Shown: piece after piece, positions 56,435 to 64,000 of the stretch
Position numbering within the stretch: the first letter of the stretch is position 1
Layout: each line of letters opens with the position of its first letter
Origin: J005 sp964613235
Lineage (GTDB): Bacteria; Pseudomonadota; Zetaproteobacteria; Mariprofundales; Mariprofundaceae
NCBI GenBank assembly: GCA_964613235.1
Contig: CAZTGM010000002.1
Span: 1-64,000 of the forward strand
Direction of reading: 5' to 3'
Length of the DNA stretch: 64,000 nt
Translations under genes and position numbers: made by a program
The notes under the pieces: generated by a model
What the model was told of the DNA's origin: nothing
Seen by the model: the letters and a program-made list of their open reading frames with translations, nothing else
Database searches by the model: none

Positions 56435-57523
56435 TCAGGAGGGATTGCCGTTTGTCTGCGGCTGATTGGATGCCTGCATTTTCAGATTGCGCAGGTAGGC
56501 AACGACATCCCTGGCATCCTGTCCGCAGGTATTCTGCGGAGGCATTTTGGTGGTAGCGCGGTCATCGGCGGTTAGCTTTTTGATGGCCTTGCCGGAATGA
56601 CAGATGAATGCGGCCAGTTGTTCTTCATTCCAGATGAAATCGGCTTTGGCCAGGGCATGGCTGTAATGAAAGTCGGGTGTCTTTCCGGCCGGCTGGCCGA
56701 TGATGGCATAAAGATTGGGGCCGAAGCGTCCTTTTTTACCTGGTTCGAAGCTGTGGCACAGCTGGCACTTCTGCGCCAGTTTCTGACCATGCACGGCATC
56801 TCCCAGTGGCGTCATGGTTTTATGGTTGTCGGCAACTTTGGTGATGGCTGGCTGGCTGCTCTGTACCGGGTGTGATGTCTCACTGATCTGTACCGGATGC
56901 GATGCTTTGTGGGCAATCGCATGCGTTTTTTTTGCCGTTGTCTGACGAATCTCGGGATGTACATCCACGGTCTTGTTTTGGGCAAGTTGCACGGGGTTGC
57001 TTGCAGGCTGTTGCAGGCCGATGGTGAGTGCGGCGAGGCGCTGTGCAGAGCGGACATCAGCCAGTAATTTCTGCGCTTTCAGATTCTCCAGCATGGCGTT
57101 TCGGGCGATCTTCTGGCGCAGGTCGGCCTGTTTTTGTGCATTGGCAACAATGGTTTCCTGTTTAGCCAGCAGGCGTGCCAGACGTGTGCGCTCCAAAGCG
57201 GCCTGCAACAATGTCTCACGTGCCTGTTCTGCCTGTTTCTGCATTATGTCCGCCCAGCGCTGTTTTTTTTCAGCATGGGCCAGCAACAGGGTATAGTCCT
57301 TGTCATTCTTGTTGATGATGGCTTTGCTTTGAGCCAGCACCGTTTGCTGTGTTGCCGGGTCGGCATGCCTTGCTTGCAGAGCCTGGTCGACGGCCGTCTT
57401 GATGGCGGCAACCTTGCGTGCGGCAACCGATTCAGGGGCCATGTTGTGCGATGAGCTGCTATTGCTACAGCCGCTTAATACGACGCCAATGGCGAAAAGG
57501 CATATCCATAGGGTTTTATTCAT
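56435..57523 (-). CDS. Lipoprotein with a coiled coil and a class I cytochrome c domain
   Basis: A 362-residue lipoprotein (lipobox VLSGC, Cys19). Residues ~35-175 are Ala/Gln/Lys-rich heptads that predict a long coiled coil (e.g. AEKKQRWADIMQKQAEQARE). A His/Gln/Thr linker leads to a c-type cytochrome domain of about 100 residues with CQLCH (Cys253, Cys256, His257). Its distal Met is probably in TTKMPPQNTCG. The domain resembles a mitochondrial-type cytochrome c. The coiled coil may act as a spacer from the membrane. It could ferry electrons in the periplasm; the partner is not readable. AGGAG supports the ATG at 57523. Confidence 0.82.
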   Translation of the reverse strand: MNKTLWICLFAIGVVLSGCSNSSSSHNMAPESVAARKVAAIKTAVDQALQARHADPATQQTVLAQSKAIINKNDKDYTLLLAHAEKKQRWADIMQKQAEQARETLLQAALERTRLARLLAKQETIVANAQKQADLRQKIARNAMLENLKAQKLLADVRSAQRLAALTIGLQQPASNPVQLAQNKTVDVHPEIRQTTAKKTHAIAHKASHPVQISETSHPVQSSQPAITKVADNHKTMTPLGDAVHGQKLAQKCQLCHSFEPGKKGRFGPNLYAIIGQPAGKTPDFHYSHALAKADFIWNEEQLAAFICHSGKAIKKLTADDRATTKMPPQNTCGQDARDVVAYLRNLKMQASNQPQTNGNPS

Positions 57524-57639
57524 AACGTGCTCCTGCAGTAAAATTGACAACACGCATGCTATGGCCGTGGAATTACTTGCCTGTGATGAAGATTACATCA
57601 TCATGCGAAAAGTCGGATGCTGATACGGAGGTATGATCA

Positions 57640-58446
57640 ATGCAGGTGGATACACATAATATGGCTCTGTTCTGCGATTTCGAGAATGTTGCGCTGGGCG
57701 TGCGCGATGCGAAGCTGGCGGCCTTCGATATCGGCAAGGTGCTGGAGCGATTGCTGCTCAAGGGCAATATCGTTGTGAAAAAGGCTTATTGCGACTGGGC
57801 GCGTTATCGAGATTTCAAGGTGCCGATGCACGAGGCGGCTTTTGAGCTGATTGATATTCCGCATGTGCGTCAGAGCGGCAAGAATTCGGCGGATATCCGC
57901 ATGGTCGTCGATGCGCTGGATTTGTGTTACACCAAGTCGCATGTTGATACCTTCGTCATCATTTCCGGCGATTCCGATTTTTCACCGCTGGTGTCCAAGC
58001 TGCGCGAAAACAACAAGGTTGTGATTGGGGTCGGCGTCAAACAGTCGACATCGGATTTGCTGACGGCCAACTGTGACGAGTTTATTTATTACAACGATTT
58101 GGTGCGTGATTCAGAAAAACAGCACAAGACGCGTCGCCGTGCTGTGGCCAGGGGGAAAGCCAAGCCTGCGGTTGGCGATGAAGCGGCATTGAAACAGGAA
58201 GCCATCGATCTGGTATTGGCGACGGTGGAGGATTTATTCAAGGAACGTGGCGAGGAAGACAAGGTGTGGGGCTCGATGGTGAAGCAGACACTGAAACGGC
58301 GGCAGCCAGGATTTTCCGAGGGTTATCACGGCTACCGCAGTTTCGGCCAGTTGCTGGAAGATGCACAGTCGCGCGGTTTGCTAACGATGAAACACGATGA
58401 AAAATCCGGCGGCTATATCATTGAAGGCTTTGCGCACGAAGAATAA
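57640..58446 (+). CDS. NYN-domain protein with a C-terminal LOTUS (OST-HTH) domain
   Basis: A 268-residue cytoplasmic protein. The NYN (PIN-like nuclease, LabA/DUF88) domain has the acidic sites in FCDFENVALG (Asp13), SGKNSADIRMVVDALDL and ISGDSDFSPLVSKL. A basic linker (KTRRRAVARGKAKP) leads to a LOTUS/OST-HTH domain (VWGSMVKQTLKRRQPGFSEG followed by YRSFGQLLEDA). NYN proteins cut RNA; LOTUS domains bind RNA or recruit helicases. The pairing is known in bacteria but the target is not. It stands alone, convergent with the YaiI gene (3-base gap). ATG 57640 rather than a later one is supported by weak GGAGG. Confidence 0.85.
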   Translation: MQVDTHNMALFCDFENVALGVRDAKLAAFDIGKVLERLLLKGNIVVKKAYCDWARYRDFKVPMHEAAFELIDIPHVRQSGKNSADIRMVVDALDLCYTKSHVDTFVIISGDSDFSPLVSKLRENNKVVIGVGVKQSTSDLLTANCDEFIYYNDLVRDSEKQHKTRRRAVARGKAKPAVGDEAALKQEAIDLVLATVEDLFKERGEEDKVWGSMVKQTLKRRQPGFSEGYHGYRSFGQLLEDAQSRGLLTMKHDEKSGGYIIEGFAHEE

Positions 58447-58449
58447 TCA

Positions 58450-58902
58450 TCATGTCTTGCCAAGCCGTGTCAGCAGGCGATCAAGCTGATCGGCAAATGC
58501 CTTGCGGTTGGCTGCGCTGAAGGCGGCAGGGCCGCCGGTTGTGATACCGCTGGCGCGCAGGCTGTCCATCATGTTCCGCATTTGCAGCCGGGCTGCGATA
58601 TTGTCCGCCGTGTAGCATTCACCACGCGGACTCAGCGCTAGGCCATCCCGGTTAATGACTTCTGCTGCCAGCGGAATATCACTGGTGATGACGAGATCAC
58701 CGGGCTGCATATGTTGAACGATGGCATTGTCCGCCATATCAAAGCCTGCTTCCACCTGCATGAAATCAACCGGTACCGATGATGGTATGTGCAGCGGATG
58801 ATTGGCAACGAGTGTAAGACGGATGCCGGTGCGTCGGGCGGCACGGAACAGGATATCCCTGACCGGAACCGGGCAGGCATCGGCATCCACCCAGATACGC
58901 AT
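58450..58902 (-). CDS. YaiI/YqxD-family (DUF188) protein
   Basis: A 150-residue protein beginning MRIWVDADACPVPVRDILFR and containing QPGDLVITSDIPLAAEVI, the signature of the DUF188/YaiI-YqxD family. This family is thought to be a nuclease-like PIN relative of unknown role. The frame reaches upstream to 58953, but the family start is clearly 58902. It follows the YehS-like gene by 4 bases, so they are probably cotranscribed. Confidence 0.87.
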   Translation of the reverse strand: MRIWVDADACPVPVRDILFRAARRTGIRLTLVANHPLHIPSSVPVDFMQVEAGFDMADNAIVQHMQPGDLVITSDIPLAAEVINRDGLALSPRGECYTADNIAARLQMRNMMDSLRASGITTGGPAAFSAANRKAFADQLDRLLTRLGKT

Positions 58903-58906
58903 CAAT

Positions 58907-59269
58907 TTATTTTGTGCTGTCGTCCGTATTGGTGAGGGCATCGCTGGCATCATCGATCAGGCAACGGATTTCTTCCAGTGCATCAAGGTTTTCCTTTTCA
59001 ATCAGGCCAATGATGAAGTTTTCAATCAGCCGCGGCAGCAGTGCCGGCTCATCCAGTGTGCCGCGTGAATAGATGATCAGGCCATTGAGGAAGCCTTCCA
59101 GGTGTTCATCGGAAAGTTTTTCATAGTTTTTGTTTTTGGCACCGGCCATGAATGCCTTGATCTGGCTGCTGCTGAAGAAGAAACCACCCAGCTCGAAGAT
59201 TTCCTTGATCTCGAAGTGCCTGAGATTGTTGGCAATGGCGATTTTTTTGAGGACATTGTTATTGGTCAT
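58907..59269 (-). CDS. YehS-like DUF1456 protein
   Basis: A 120-residue protein made of two similar helical units (NNNVLKKIAIANNLRHFEIK and KNYEKLSDEHLEGFLNGLII). This duplicated layout is characteristic of DUF1456 (YehS). Its function is unknown. The end is acidic (DDASDALTNTDDSTK). It heads a small minus-strand pair with the YaiI-like gene and is divergent from the DEAD-box helicase gene, with a 133-base gap that probably holds both promoters. Confidence 0.85.
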   Translation of the reverse strand: MTNNNVLKKIAIANNLRHFEIKEIFELGGFFFSSSQIKAFMAGAKNKNYEKLSDEHLEGFLNGLIIYSRGTLDEPALLPRLIENFIIGLIEKENLDALEEIRCLIDDASDALTNTDDSTK

Positions 59270-59402
59270 GGCCGCACTGTAGCAGGAATGTGTTATCAGG
59301 CACGTTGATCTTTCATGGTATCTTCATGTATTTGCAGGCACGATTCGCGTTTGACAGGCGGGGGTCAAGCTCTTTTCCTGATTCTTTGAAGGTGAATATT
59401 CC

Positions 59403-61271
59403 ATGACGACAAACGAACAACATCAGCTGACTTTTGCTGATCTGAAACTGATTCCCCCGCTATTGCAGGCGCTTGAGGAGGTGGGTTACGAATACCCTTC
59501 TCCGATTCAGGCGCAGACAATTCCGTTATTGCTTGAAGGCCGCGATGTGCTGGGACAGGCGCAAACCGGTACCGGCAAAACGGCGGCCTTTGCCCTGCCA
59601 ATGCTTTCCCGCATTGATTTAAGCCGGAAATCGCCGCAATTGCTGGTGCTGGCACCGACGCGTGAACTGGCCATTCAGGTGGCCGAGGCATTCCAGAAGT
59701 ATGCTCATCATATGCCGGGTTTTCATGTGCTGCCGATCTATGGCGGACAGAGCTATGATATCCAGTTGCGCCAGCTTAAGCGCGGTGTGCATGTGGTGGT
59801 CGGTACTCCCGGCCGCGTTATGGATCATATGCGCCGGGGAACGCTGAAGCTGGATGCCCTGCGTGCGCTGGTACTGGATGAGGCCGATGAAATGCTGCGC
59901 ATGGGCTTTATCGATGATGTGCAGTGGATTCTCGAACAGACGCCGGATGAACGGCAGATTGCACTGTTTTCGGCGACTATGCCGAGTGTGATCCGGACCA
60001 TCGCCAATCGGCATTTGCGTAATCCCGAACATGTGACGGTGAAAGTCAGACAGGCGACGGCGGAAACGATTCGCCAGCGTTACTGGATGGTGAGTGGCCG
60101 GCATAAACTCGATGCGCTGACACGTATTCTGGAGGCAGAACCATTCGATGCTGTATTGATTTTTGTGCGTACGAAGGTTGCGACCGAAGAACTGGCCGAG
60201 CGGCTGGAGGCGCGCGGTTATGCCGCGACGGCGTTAAATGGTGATATTGCACAGAAACAGCGCGAGGCTATCGTCAATCGCCTGAAGAAAGGACATCTGG
60301 ATATTCTCGTGGCCACCGATGTGGTGGCGCGCGGGCTGGATGTGGAGCGTATCTCGCATGTGATTAATTATGATATTCCGCACGATACAGAGTCCTATAT
60401 CCATCGTATCGGGCGTACCGGCCGTGCCGGACGCACGGGTGATGCCATCCTGTTTGTGGCGCCGCGTGAAAAACGCATGTTGTACGCGATTGAGCGGGCG
60501 ACGAAGAAGCCGATCGACAAGTTTGAAATGCCGACAGCCGAAGCGATCAATAACAAACGCATTACCGAATTCAAGCAGCGCATTACCGATACGCTGGAGC
60601 AGGAAGACGGGTTGGAACTGTTTGCCGATATCGTTGAACAGTATGGCCAGGAACATAATGTTCCGGCAAGCGAGATTGCTGCTGCTTTAGCTTGCATGGT
60701 GCAGGGTGACCGGCCGCTGCTGTTGAAGGACGAACCCAAACGGCCGGAACGGCAGCGAAGTGAGCGGAATCCGCGTTTCGATGCTCCGAAGGATCGACGC
60801 AGGCCTGTACGCAGTATGGATCGCGAACAGCGTGCTGACGATGAACGTCCGGCACATAGCAAAAAACGGGAGCGCACTACCATTGCCAGCTATGACCGGC
60901 CGGAACGAGGCATGGAACGTTATCGGCTGGAAGTTGGTGCGGCGCATGGCGTGAAATCGGGTTATATCGTCGGCGCGATTGCCAATGAGATCGGTCTGGA
61001 GAGCGAATTTATCGGCAAGGTGCAGATTATGGATGACCATAGTACCGTTGATTTGCCGGAAGGGATGCCCAAAGCCATTTTCAAGGAACTGAAGCAGGTG
61101 CATATTTGCGGGCAGCGATTGAATGCATCCCTGCTTGCATCGGCTGCAGAGGAAACATCGTTATCGACCCGGAACAGGCGTCATGATGGTAAACGCCCAC
61201 CTCGCCGGGCAGCAGGACATCGTCGAGGTGCGGAAGTAGGAAAACGTCCGCCGCGCCGTAAAAAACGGTGA
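59403..61271 (+). CDS. deaD: DEAD-box RNA helicase, DeaD/CsdA type
   Basis: A 622-residue ATP-dependent RNA helicase. The Q-motif (YPSPIQAQTIP) is followed by AQTGTGKTA, VLDEADEMLRMGF, ALFSATMPS, and HRIGRTGRAGR. After the helicase core comes a basic region (residues ~435-500), then the DbpA-type RNA-binding domain (RYRLEVGAAHGVKSGYIVGA; KVQIMDDHSTVDLPEGM), and a basic tail (ROUGHLY RRNRRHDGKRPPRR). This layout is that of DeaD/CsdA, which helps ribosome assembly and translation in the cold. It stands alone. Confidence 0.93.
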   Translation: MTTNEQHQLTFADLKLIPPLLQALEEVGYEYPSPIQAQTIPLLLEGRDVLGQAQTGTGKTAAFALPMLSRIDLSRKSPQLLVLAPTRELAIQVAEAFQKYAHHMPGFHVLPIYGGQSYDIQLRQLKRGVHVVVGTPGRVMDHMRRGTLKLDALRALVLDEADEMLRMGFIDDVQWILEQTPDERQIALFSATMPSVIRTIANRHLRNPEHVTVKVRQATAETIRQRYWMVSGRHKLDALTRILEAEPFDAVLIFVRTKVATEELAERLEARGYAATALNGDIAQKQREAIVNRLKKGHLDILVATDVVARGLDVERISHVINYDIPHDTESYIHRIGRTGRAGRTGDAILFVAPREKRMLYAIERATKKPIDKFEMPTAEAINNKRITEFKQRITDTLEQEDGLELFADIVEQYGQEHNVPASEIAAALACMVQGDRPLLLKDEPKRPERQRSERNPRFDAPKDRRRPVRSMDREQRADDERPAHSKKRERTTIASYDRPERGMERYRLEVGAAHGVKSGYIVGAIANEIGLESEFIGKVQIMDDHSTVDLPEGMPKAIFKELKQVHICGQRLNASLLASAAEETSLSTRNRRHDGKRPPRRAAGHRRGAEVGKRPPRRKKR

Positions 61272-61306
61272 TGCTGGTTGGTTAATCTGTAATACTATAG
61301 CGGGTT

Positions 61307-61315
61307 TGCTATACT
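61307..61315 (+). promoter_or_regulatory. Extended -10 promoter element
   Basis: TGC-TATACT is an extended -10, with a poor -35 (CTGTAA) 17 bases upstream. It lies about 34 bases before the glycine-zipper gene at 61349. Confidence 0.5.
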
Positions 61316-61348
61316 ATGCATACAGGACTTAACAGGCAGGAGGTTGTG

Positions 61349-61864
61349 ATGCGGTTGCTCAGAATATTCATGTTGATGATCGTTGGACTGGCTATGCCTG
61401 CCGGTGCCATGGCTACCGATAAAGGCGTAATAGGCGCCCTGATCGGCGCAGGGGCCGGAGCGGCTATTGGTCATGCCGTCGATCCAACCGGTGGTTCCGG
61501 CAAGGGCGCTATCATTGGCGGTATTGGCGGTTATCTGATTGGTTCACAGATGAATGATTCTGCAACAGCGGTGCCACCGCCGGAGCAACGGACGGTGCAT
61601 GAAGCACCGCAGAACTGTAATTATGCTTATGATCTCCTGGAGGATGCCAATGCAACGTCAGATCGTGAGCGCAGGGTTTACTTATTACAGAAGGCCGTGC
61701 GCTGGTGTTCCGGCAGTCCGCGCATGCATAATGATCTCGGTGTAGCCTATTATCACCGCGGTCAGCGTTTTGACCGCAAGCGTGCCAGAGAAGAGTTGGA
61801 GTATGCGCTTGAAATCGATCCGGGTTATGAAACGGCAAGAAGGAATCTGAATCAGATCAGGTAG
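61349..61864 (+). CDS. Exported protein with glycine zipper and TPR-like end
   Basis: A 171-residue protein with a signal peptide (cleavage near AMA-TD). A glycine zipper follows (GALIGAGAGAAIGHAVDPTG, GSGKGAIIGGIGGYLIG), which usually inserts in or packs against a membrane. A Cys-containing segment (NCNYAYDLLEDANATSDRER) precedes a TPR-like unit (RMHNDLGVAYYHRGQRFDRK, EELEYALEIDPGYETARRNL). This combination is uncommon but has relatives among outer-membrane-associated proteins. Strong CAGGAGG before ATG 61349. Confidence 0.75.
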   Translation: MRLLRIFMLMIVGLAMPAGAMATDKGVIGALIGAGAGAAIGHAVDPTGGSGKGAIIGGIGGYLIGSQMNDSATAVPPPEQRTVHEAPQNCNYAYDLLEDANATSDRERRVYLLQKAVRWCSGSPRMHNDLGVAYYHRGQRFDRKRAREELEYALEIDPGYETARRNLNQIR

Positions 61865-61888
61865 CGGAAAGAGCCGGGGCAAAGGCTT

Positions 61889-62266
61889 GTGAAACAGAGG
61901 TCGCAGATCTCCATATATACGGAGCCTGTATATCTGTCAGAACATTCCGACCCTGCCCGGGAGCGTTATGTATTTGCCTATTTTATTACGCTTCACAATC
62001 CCGGTCCGCTGGCAGTGCAATTGTTGCACCGGCACTGGTCGATCTGTGATGCCAATGGCAAGGTGGAAGAGGTGGTGGGCGAAGGTGTGGTGGGCGAGCA
62101 ACCGGTGATCGAGGCCGGCGGCGAATATGTCTATAACAGCTTTTGCGTGCTGGAGACGCCGGTTGGCTGCATGGAAGGGCATTATCATATGATCGATGAG
62201 GATGGCGACCAGTTCGATACTGCGATTCCGCGTTTTACGCTGGCTGTACCCGGCGTACTGAATTAG
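61889..62266 (+). CDS. apaG: ApaG protein
   Basis: A 125-residue beta-sandwich protein: ISIYTEPVYLSEHSDPARER and YVFAYFITLHNPGPLAVQLL then RHWSICDANG, with EGVVGEQPVIEAGGEYVYNS later. All are ApaG hallmarks. ApaG influences cobalt resistance and magnesium efflux in enterics; its biochemical role is unclear. The start is GTG 61889, with AAAGG upstream. In enterics it goes with apaH and ksgA; here it follows the glycine-zipper gene. Confidence 0.94.
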   Translation: MKQRSQISIYTEPVYLSEHSDPARERYVFAYFITLHNPGPLAVQLLHRHWSICDANGKVEEVVGEGVVGEQPVIEAGGEYVYNSFCVLETPVGCMEGHYHMIDEDGDQFDTAIPRFTLAVPGVLN

Positions 62267-62288
62267 GGCGCTGCCACTTCCTCCCCCG

Positions 62289-62924
62289 ATGATTTTGTAC
62301 AGCTTTCGCCGTTGTCCCTATGCCATGCGTGCGCGCATGATGCTGATCGATGCCGGAGTGCGTTGTGAGGTGCGCGAAGTACGGCTGGCAAACAAGCCGC
62401 AGGCCCTGCTGGAGGCATCACCCAAAGGAACGGTGCCGGTATTGTGTTTGTCGGATGGCCGTGTGCTGGAGGAAAGTCTCGACATCATGTTGTGGGCGGT
62501 ACAGCAGCGCGAGGGGCAATCATGGTGGTCGCAGGATCAGGTGATGCGTGAGGCCATGACGGCATTGATCCGGCAGAATGATCATGATTTCAAATATCAT
62601 CTGGACCGTTACAAATATCCGCAGCGCTTTGGCATCGACGATGTGCGTCCGCATTGGCAACAGGCTGTTCGTTTTCTTACCCGTCTGGAATCCCGTTTGC
62701 AGGATGGCCTGTTTTTGTTCGGCCAGCGTGCCTCACTGGCCGATGTGGCCATTTTTCCATTTGTGCGTCAGTTTGCTGCCGTGGATCGCGCTGCCTTTGA
62801 TGCGATGCCATACCAACAGTTACAGCATTGGCTGCAAGCCTGGCAGGAGAGCGAATGGTTTGCGGCATGCATGCAGCGGTTCGTACCCTGGCAGTCGGGT
62901 GATGCACCGGTTTATCTGTTCTGA
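62289..62924 (+). CDS. Glutathione S-transferase-like protein
   Basis: A 211-residue protein with a thioredoxin-fold N-terminal domain ([20 protein letters not shown]; catalytic-type Cys9-Pro10) and the cis-Pro loop (GTVPVLCL, then [11 protein letters not shown]). The all-helical C-terminal domain follows ([19 protein letters not shown]). The CPYA motif suggests a glutaredoxin-like Cys-GST of the SspA/YfcG type rather than a Ser/Tyr-GST. Substrate unknown. Its last 13 bases overlap the convergent YgiQ-type gene. Confidence 0.88.
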   Translation: MILYSFRRCPYAMRARMMLIDAGVRCEVREVRLANKPQALLEASPKGTVPVLCLSDGRVLEESLDIMLWAVQQREGQSWWSQDQVMREAMTALIRQNDHDFKYHLDRYKYPQRFGIDDVRPHWQQAVRFLTRLESRLQDGLFLFGQRASLADVAIFPFVRQFAAVDRAAFDAMPYQQLQHWLQAWQESEWFAACMQRFVPWQSGDAPVYLF

Positions 62925-64000
62925 CGGCGTGGTTGCCTGCGGCGTGAAGGCGGACGTTTACGTTGCAGGCTGTGTCGCCGCTCCTGCCTCGGATCGGCAG
63001 GCGGGACCAGCGCTTCCGGTCCATGGCCGATCAGGTCGCGGCGTCCTATGGTGATGAATGCCTTGCGTAATAATGGCCAGTTGGCCGGATCGTGATATCG
63101 CAGCAGTGCTTTGTGTAGTTCGCGCTGTTTCTTGCGTTTTGGCGTGAATACATGTTCGCTGCGGGATGTGATTTTTTTTAGCGGATTGCGTCCGCTGTAA
63201 TACATGGCCGAAGCCGTGGCCATGGGCGACGGCAGAAAGGCCTGCACCTGATCGGGTCTGAAGCGGTTGGTTTTCAGCCATTGGGCGAGATGTATCATAT
63301 CCTCATCCGTTGTGCCCGGATGCGCGGCAATGAAATAGGGAATCAGATACTGTTTTTTTCCTGCCTTGCGCGAATAATGCTCGAACAGTTTGCGGAATGC
63401 CTCGAAGCTGCCGATGCCCGGCTTCATCATCTTGCTTAACGGGCCGGTTTCGGTGTGCTCCGGCGCAATTTTCAGATAGCCACTGACATGATGGGTGACC
63501 AGTTCGCGGATGTAGGCGGGGGAGCGCACGGCCAGGTCGTAGCGTAGCCCTGAGGCGATAAATATCTTGCGTATGCCCGTGATGCGTCGTGCCCGGCGAT
63601 ACAGCCGGATCAGCGGTGCATGATCGGTATTCAGATTTTTGCAGATGTCCGGATAAACACAGGATGGTTTGCGGCAGGCAGCTTCAATCTCGCGCGATTT
63701 GCAGGCCAGGCGATACATATTGGCGGTTGGTCCACCGAGGTCGGAAATAATGCCGGCAAAGCCAGGTGTCTTGTCGCGAATCTGTTCGATTTCATGGATG
63801 ATGGAGTTTTCCGAGCGACTCTGGATGATGCGCCCTTCGTGTTCGGTGATGGAACAAAACGTGCAGCCACCGAAGCAACCGCGCATGATATTGACGCTGG
63901 TTTTGATCATCTCGTAGGCGGGAATGCGTGCATCGCCATAATCGTGATGGGGAGTGCGTGAATAGGGATGAGCGAAAACCCAGTCCATTTCTTCTGTGGA
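62912..64000 (-). CDS. YgiQ-family radical SAM protein (5' truncated)
   Basis: The minus-strand frame is open to the window edge; 362 codons are visible of an expected 600-700. It includes the 4Fe-4S motif [10 protein letters not shown] (CxxxCxxC), then [31 protein letters not shown] and [20 protein letters not shown], with [18 protein letters not shown] later. These are all hallmarks of YgiQ/UPF0313. The C-terminus is very basic ([20 protein letters not shown]). The reaction it performs is unknown. Its start lies outside the window. Confidence 0.93.
   Translation of the reverse strand, partial: STEEMDWVFAHPYSRTPHHDYGDARIPAYEMIKTSVNIMRGCFGGCTFCSITEHEGRIIQSRSENSIIHEIEQIRDKTPGFAGIISDLGGPTANMYRLACKSREIEAACRKPSCVYPDICKNLNTDHAPLIRLYRRARRITGIRKIFIASGLRYDLAVRSPAYIRELVTHHVSGYLKIAPEHTETGPLSKMMKPGIGSFEAFRKLFEHYSRKAGKKQYLIPYFIAAHPGTTDEDMIHLAQWLKTNRFRPDQVQAFLPSPMATASAMYYSGRNPLKKITSRSEHVFTPKRKKQRELHKALLRYHDPANWPLLRKAFITIGRRDLIGHGPEALVPPADPRQERRHSLQRKRPPSRRRQPRRQNR

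Noticed and set aside
59352..59390. Promoter with TTGACA before the helicase gene
   Set aside because: The -35 is good, but no -10 box at 16-19 bases could be found.

Overview
This 64 kb window is chromosomal DNA from a Gram-negative, type IV piliated member of the Pseudomonadota with moderate-to-high GC and dense gene packing. The order atpI-B-E-F-H-A-G-D-C followed by glmU-glmS, and the order psd-pssA-leuA, are both familiar from proteobacteria. The many outer-membrane systems fit the same picture. I suspect a lineage near the Gamma/Zetaproteobacteria, but no rRNA gene is present and the assignment is inference. I see no prophage, insertion sequence, CRISPR array or tRNA gene.

Layout. 1-3.1 kb: the end of a PqiB-type MCE gene, its PqiC-like lipoprotein and three small exported proteins, two of them tandem paralogues. 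3.05-3.67 kb: a scar made of a decayed lipoprotein gene (+) meeting a decayed AI-2E/PerM-type transporter (-). 3.8-6.8 kb: metK, ahcY and an EF-hand-like mini-protein. 6.8-17.1 kb: the complete F1Fo ATP synthase operon, a strong terminator, then glmU-glmS. 17.3-25.5 kb: aroE, the pilus genes pilC-pilS-pilR-pilD, coaE and a rho gene with a long basic N-terminal extension. 25.5-33.3 kb: a HAD phosphatase, an FmdB-type zinc ribbon, a truncated globin, an aldo-keto reductase, an MlaA protein fused to a SPOR-like domain, and on the minus strand a run of Omp85-like barrel, epimerase, fabI and aroC. 33.4-38.4 kb: an unusual five-gene exporter (LolA-like protein, two LolC/E-type permeases, an ATPase, an outer-membrane barrel), divergent from the Omp85-like gene. 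38.4-41.4 kb: the ydbH-ynbE-ydbL trio. 41.5-44.7 kb: psd, pssA and leuA, with an attenuator-like leader before leuA. 44.7-50.7 kb: a heavy-metal RND efflux operon. 51.3-54.1 kb (minus): a TPR protein, aroQ, accB and accC. 54.2-56.4 kb: thiS, thiG and hemE. 56.4-64 kb: a cytochrome c lipoprotein, an NYN-LOTUS protein, YaiI and YehS proteins, a DeaD helicase, a glycine-zipper protein, apaG, a GST and a partial YgiQ-type radical SAM gene.

The recurring theme is the envelope, especially lipid traffic between the membranes: PqiB/PqiC, MlaA-SPOR, the LolA-like/ABC/barrel cluster, the Omp85-like protein, YdbH-YnbE-YdbL, and phospholipid (Psd, PssA) and fatty acid (FabI, AccBC) synthesis. The strongest candidate for an undescribed system is the 33.3-38.4 kb exporter. 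The second is the attenuator-like structure before leuA, whose terminator ends too close to the start codon to leave room for a promoter.
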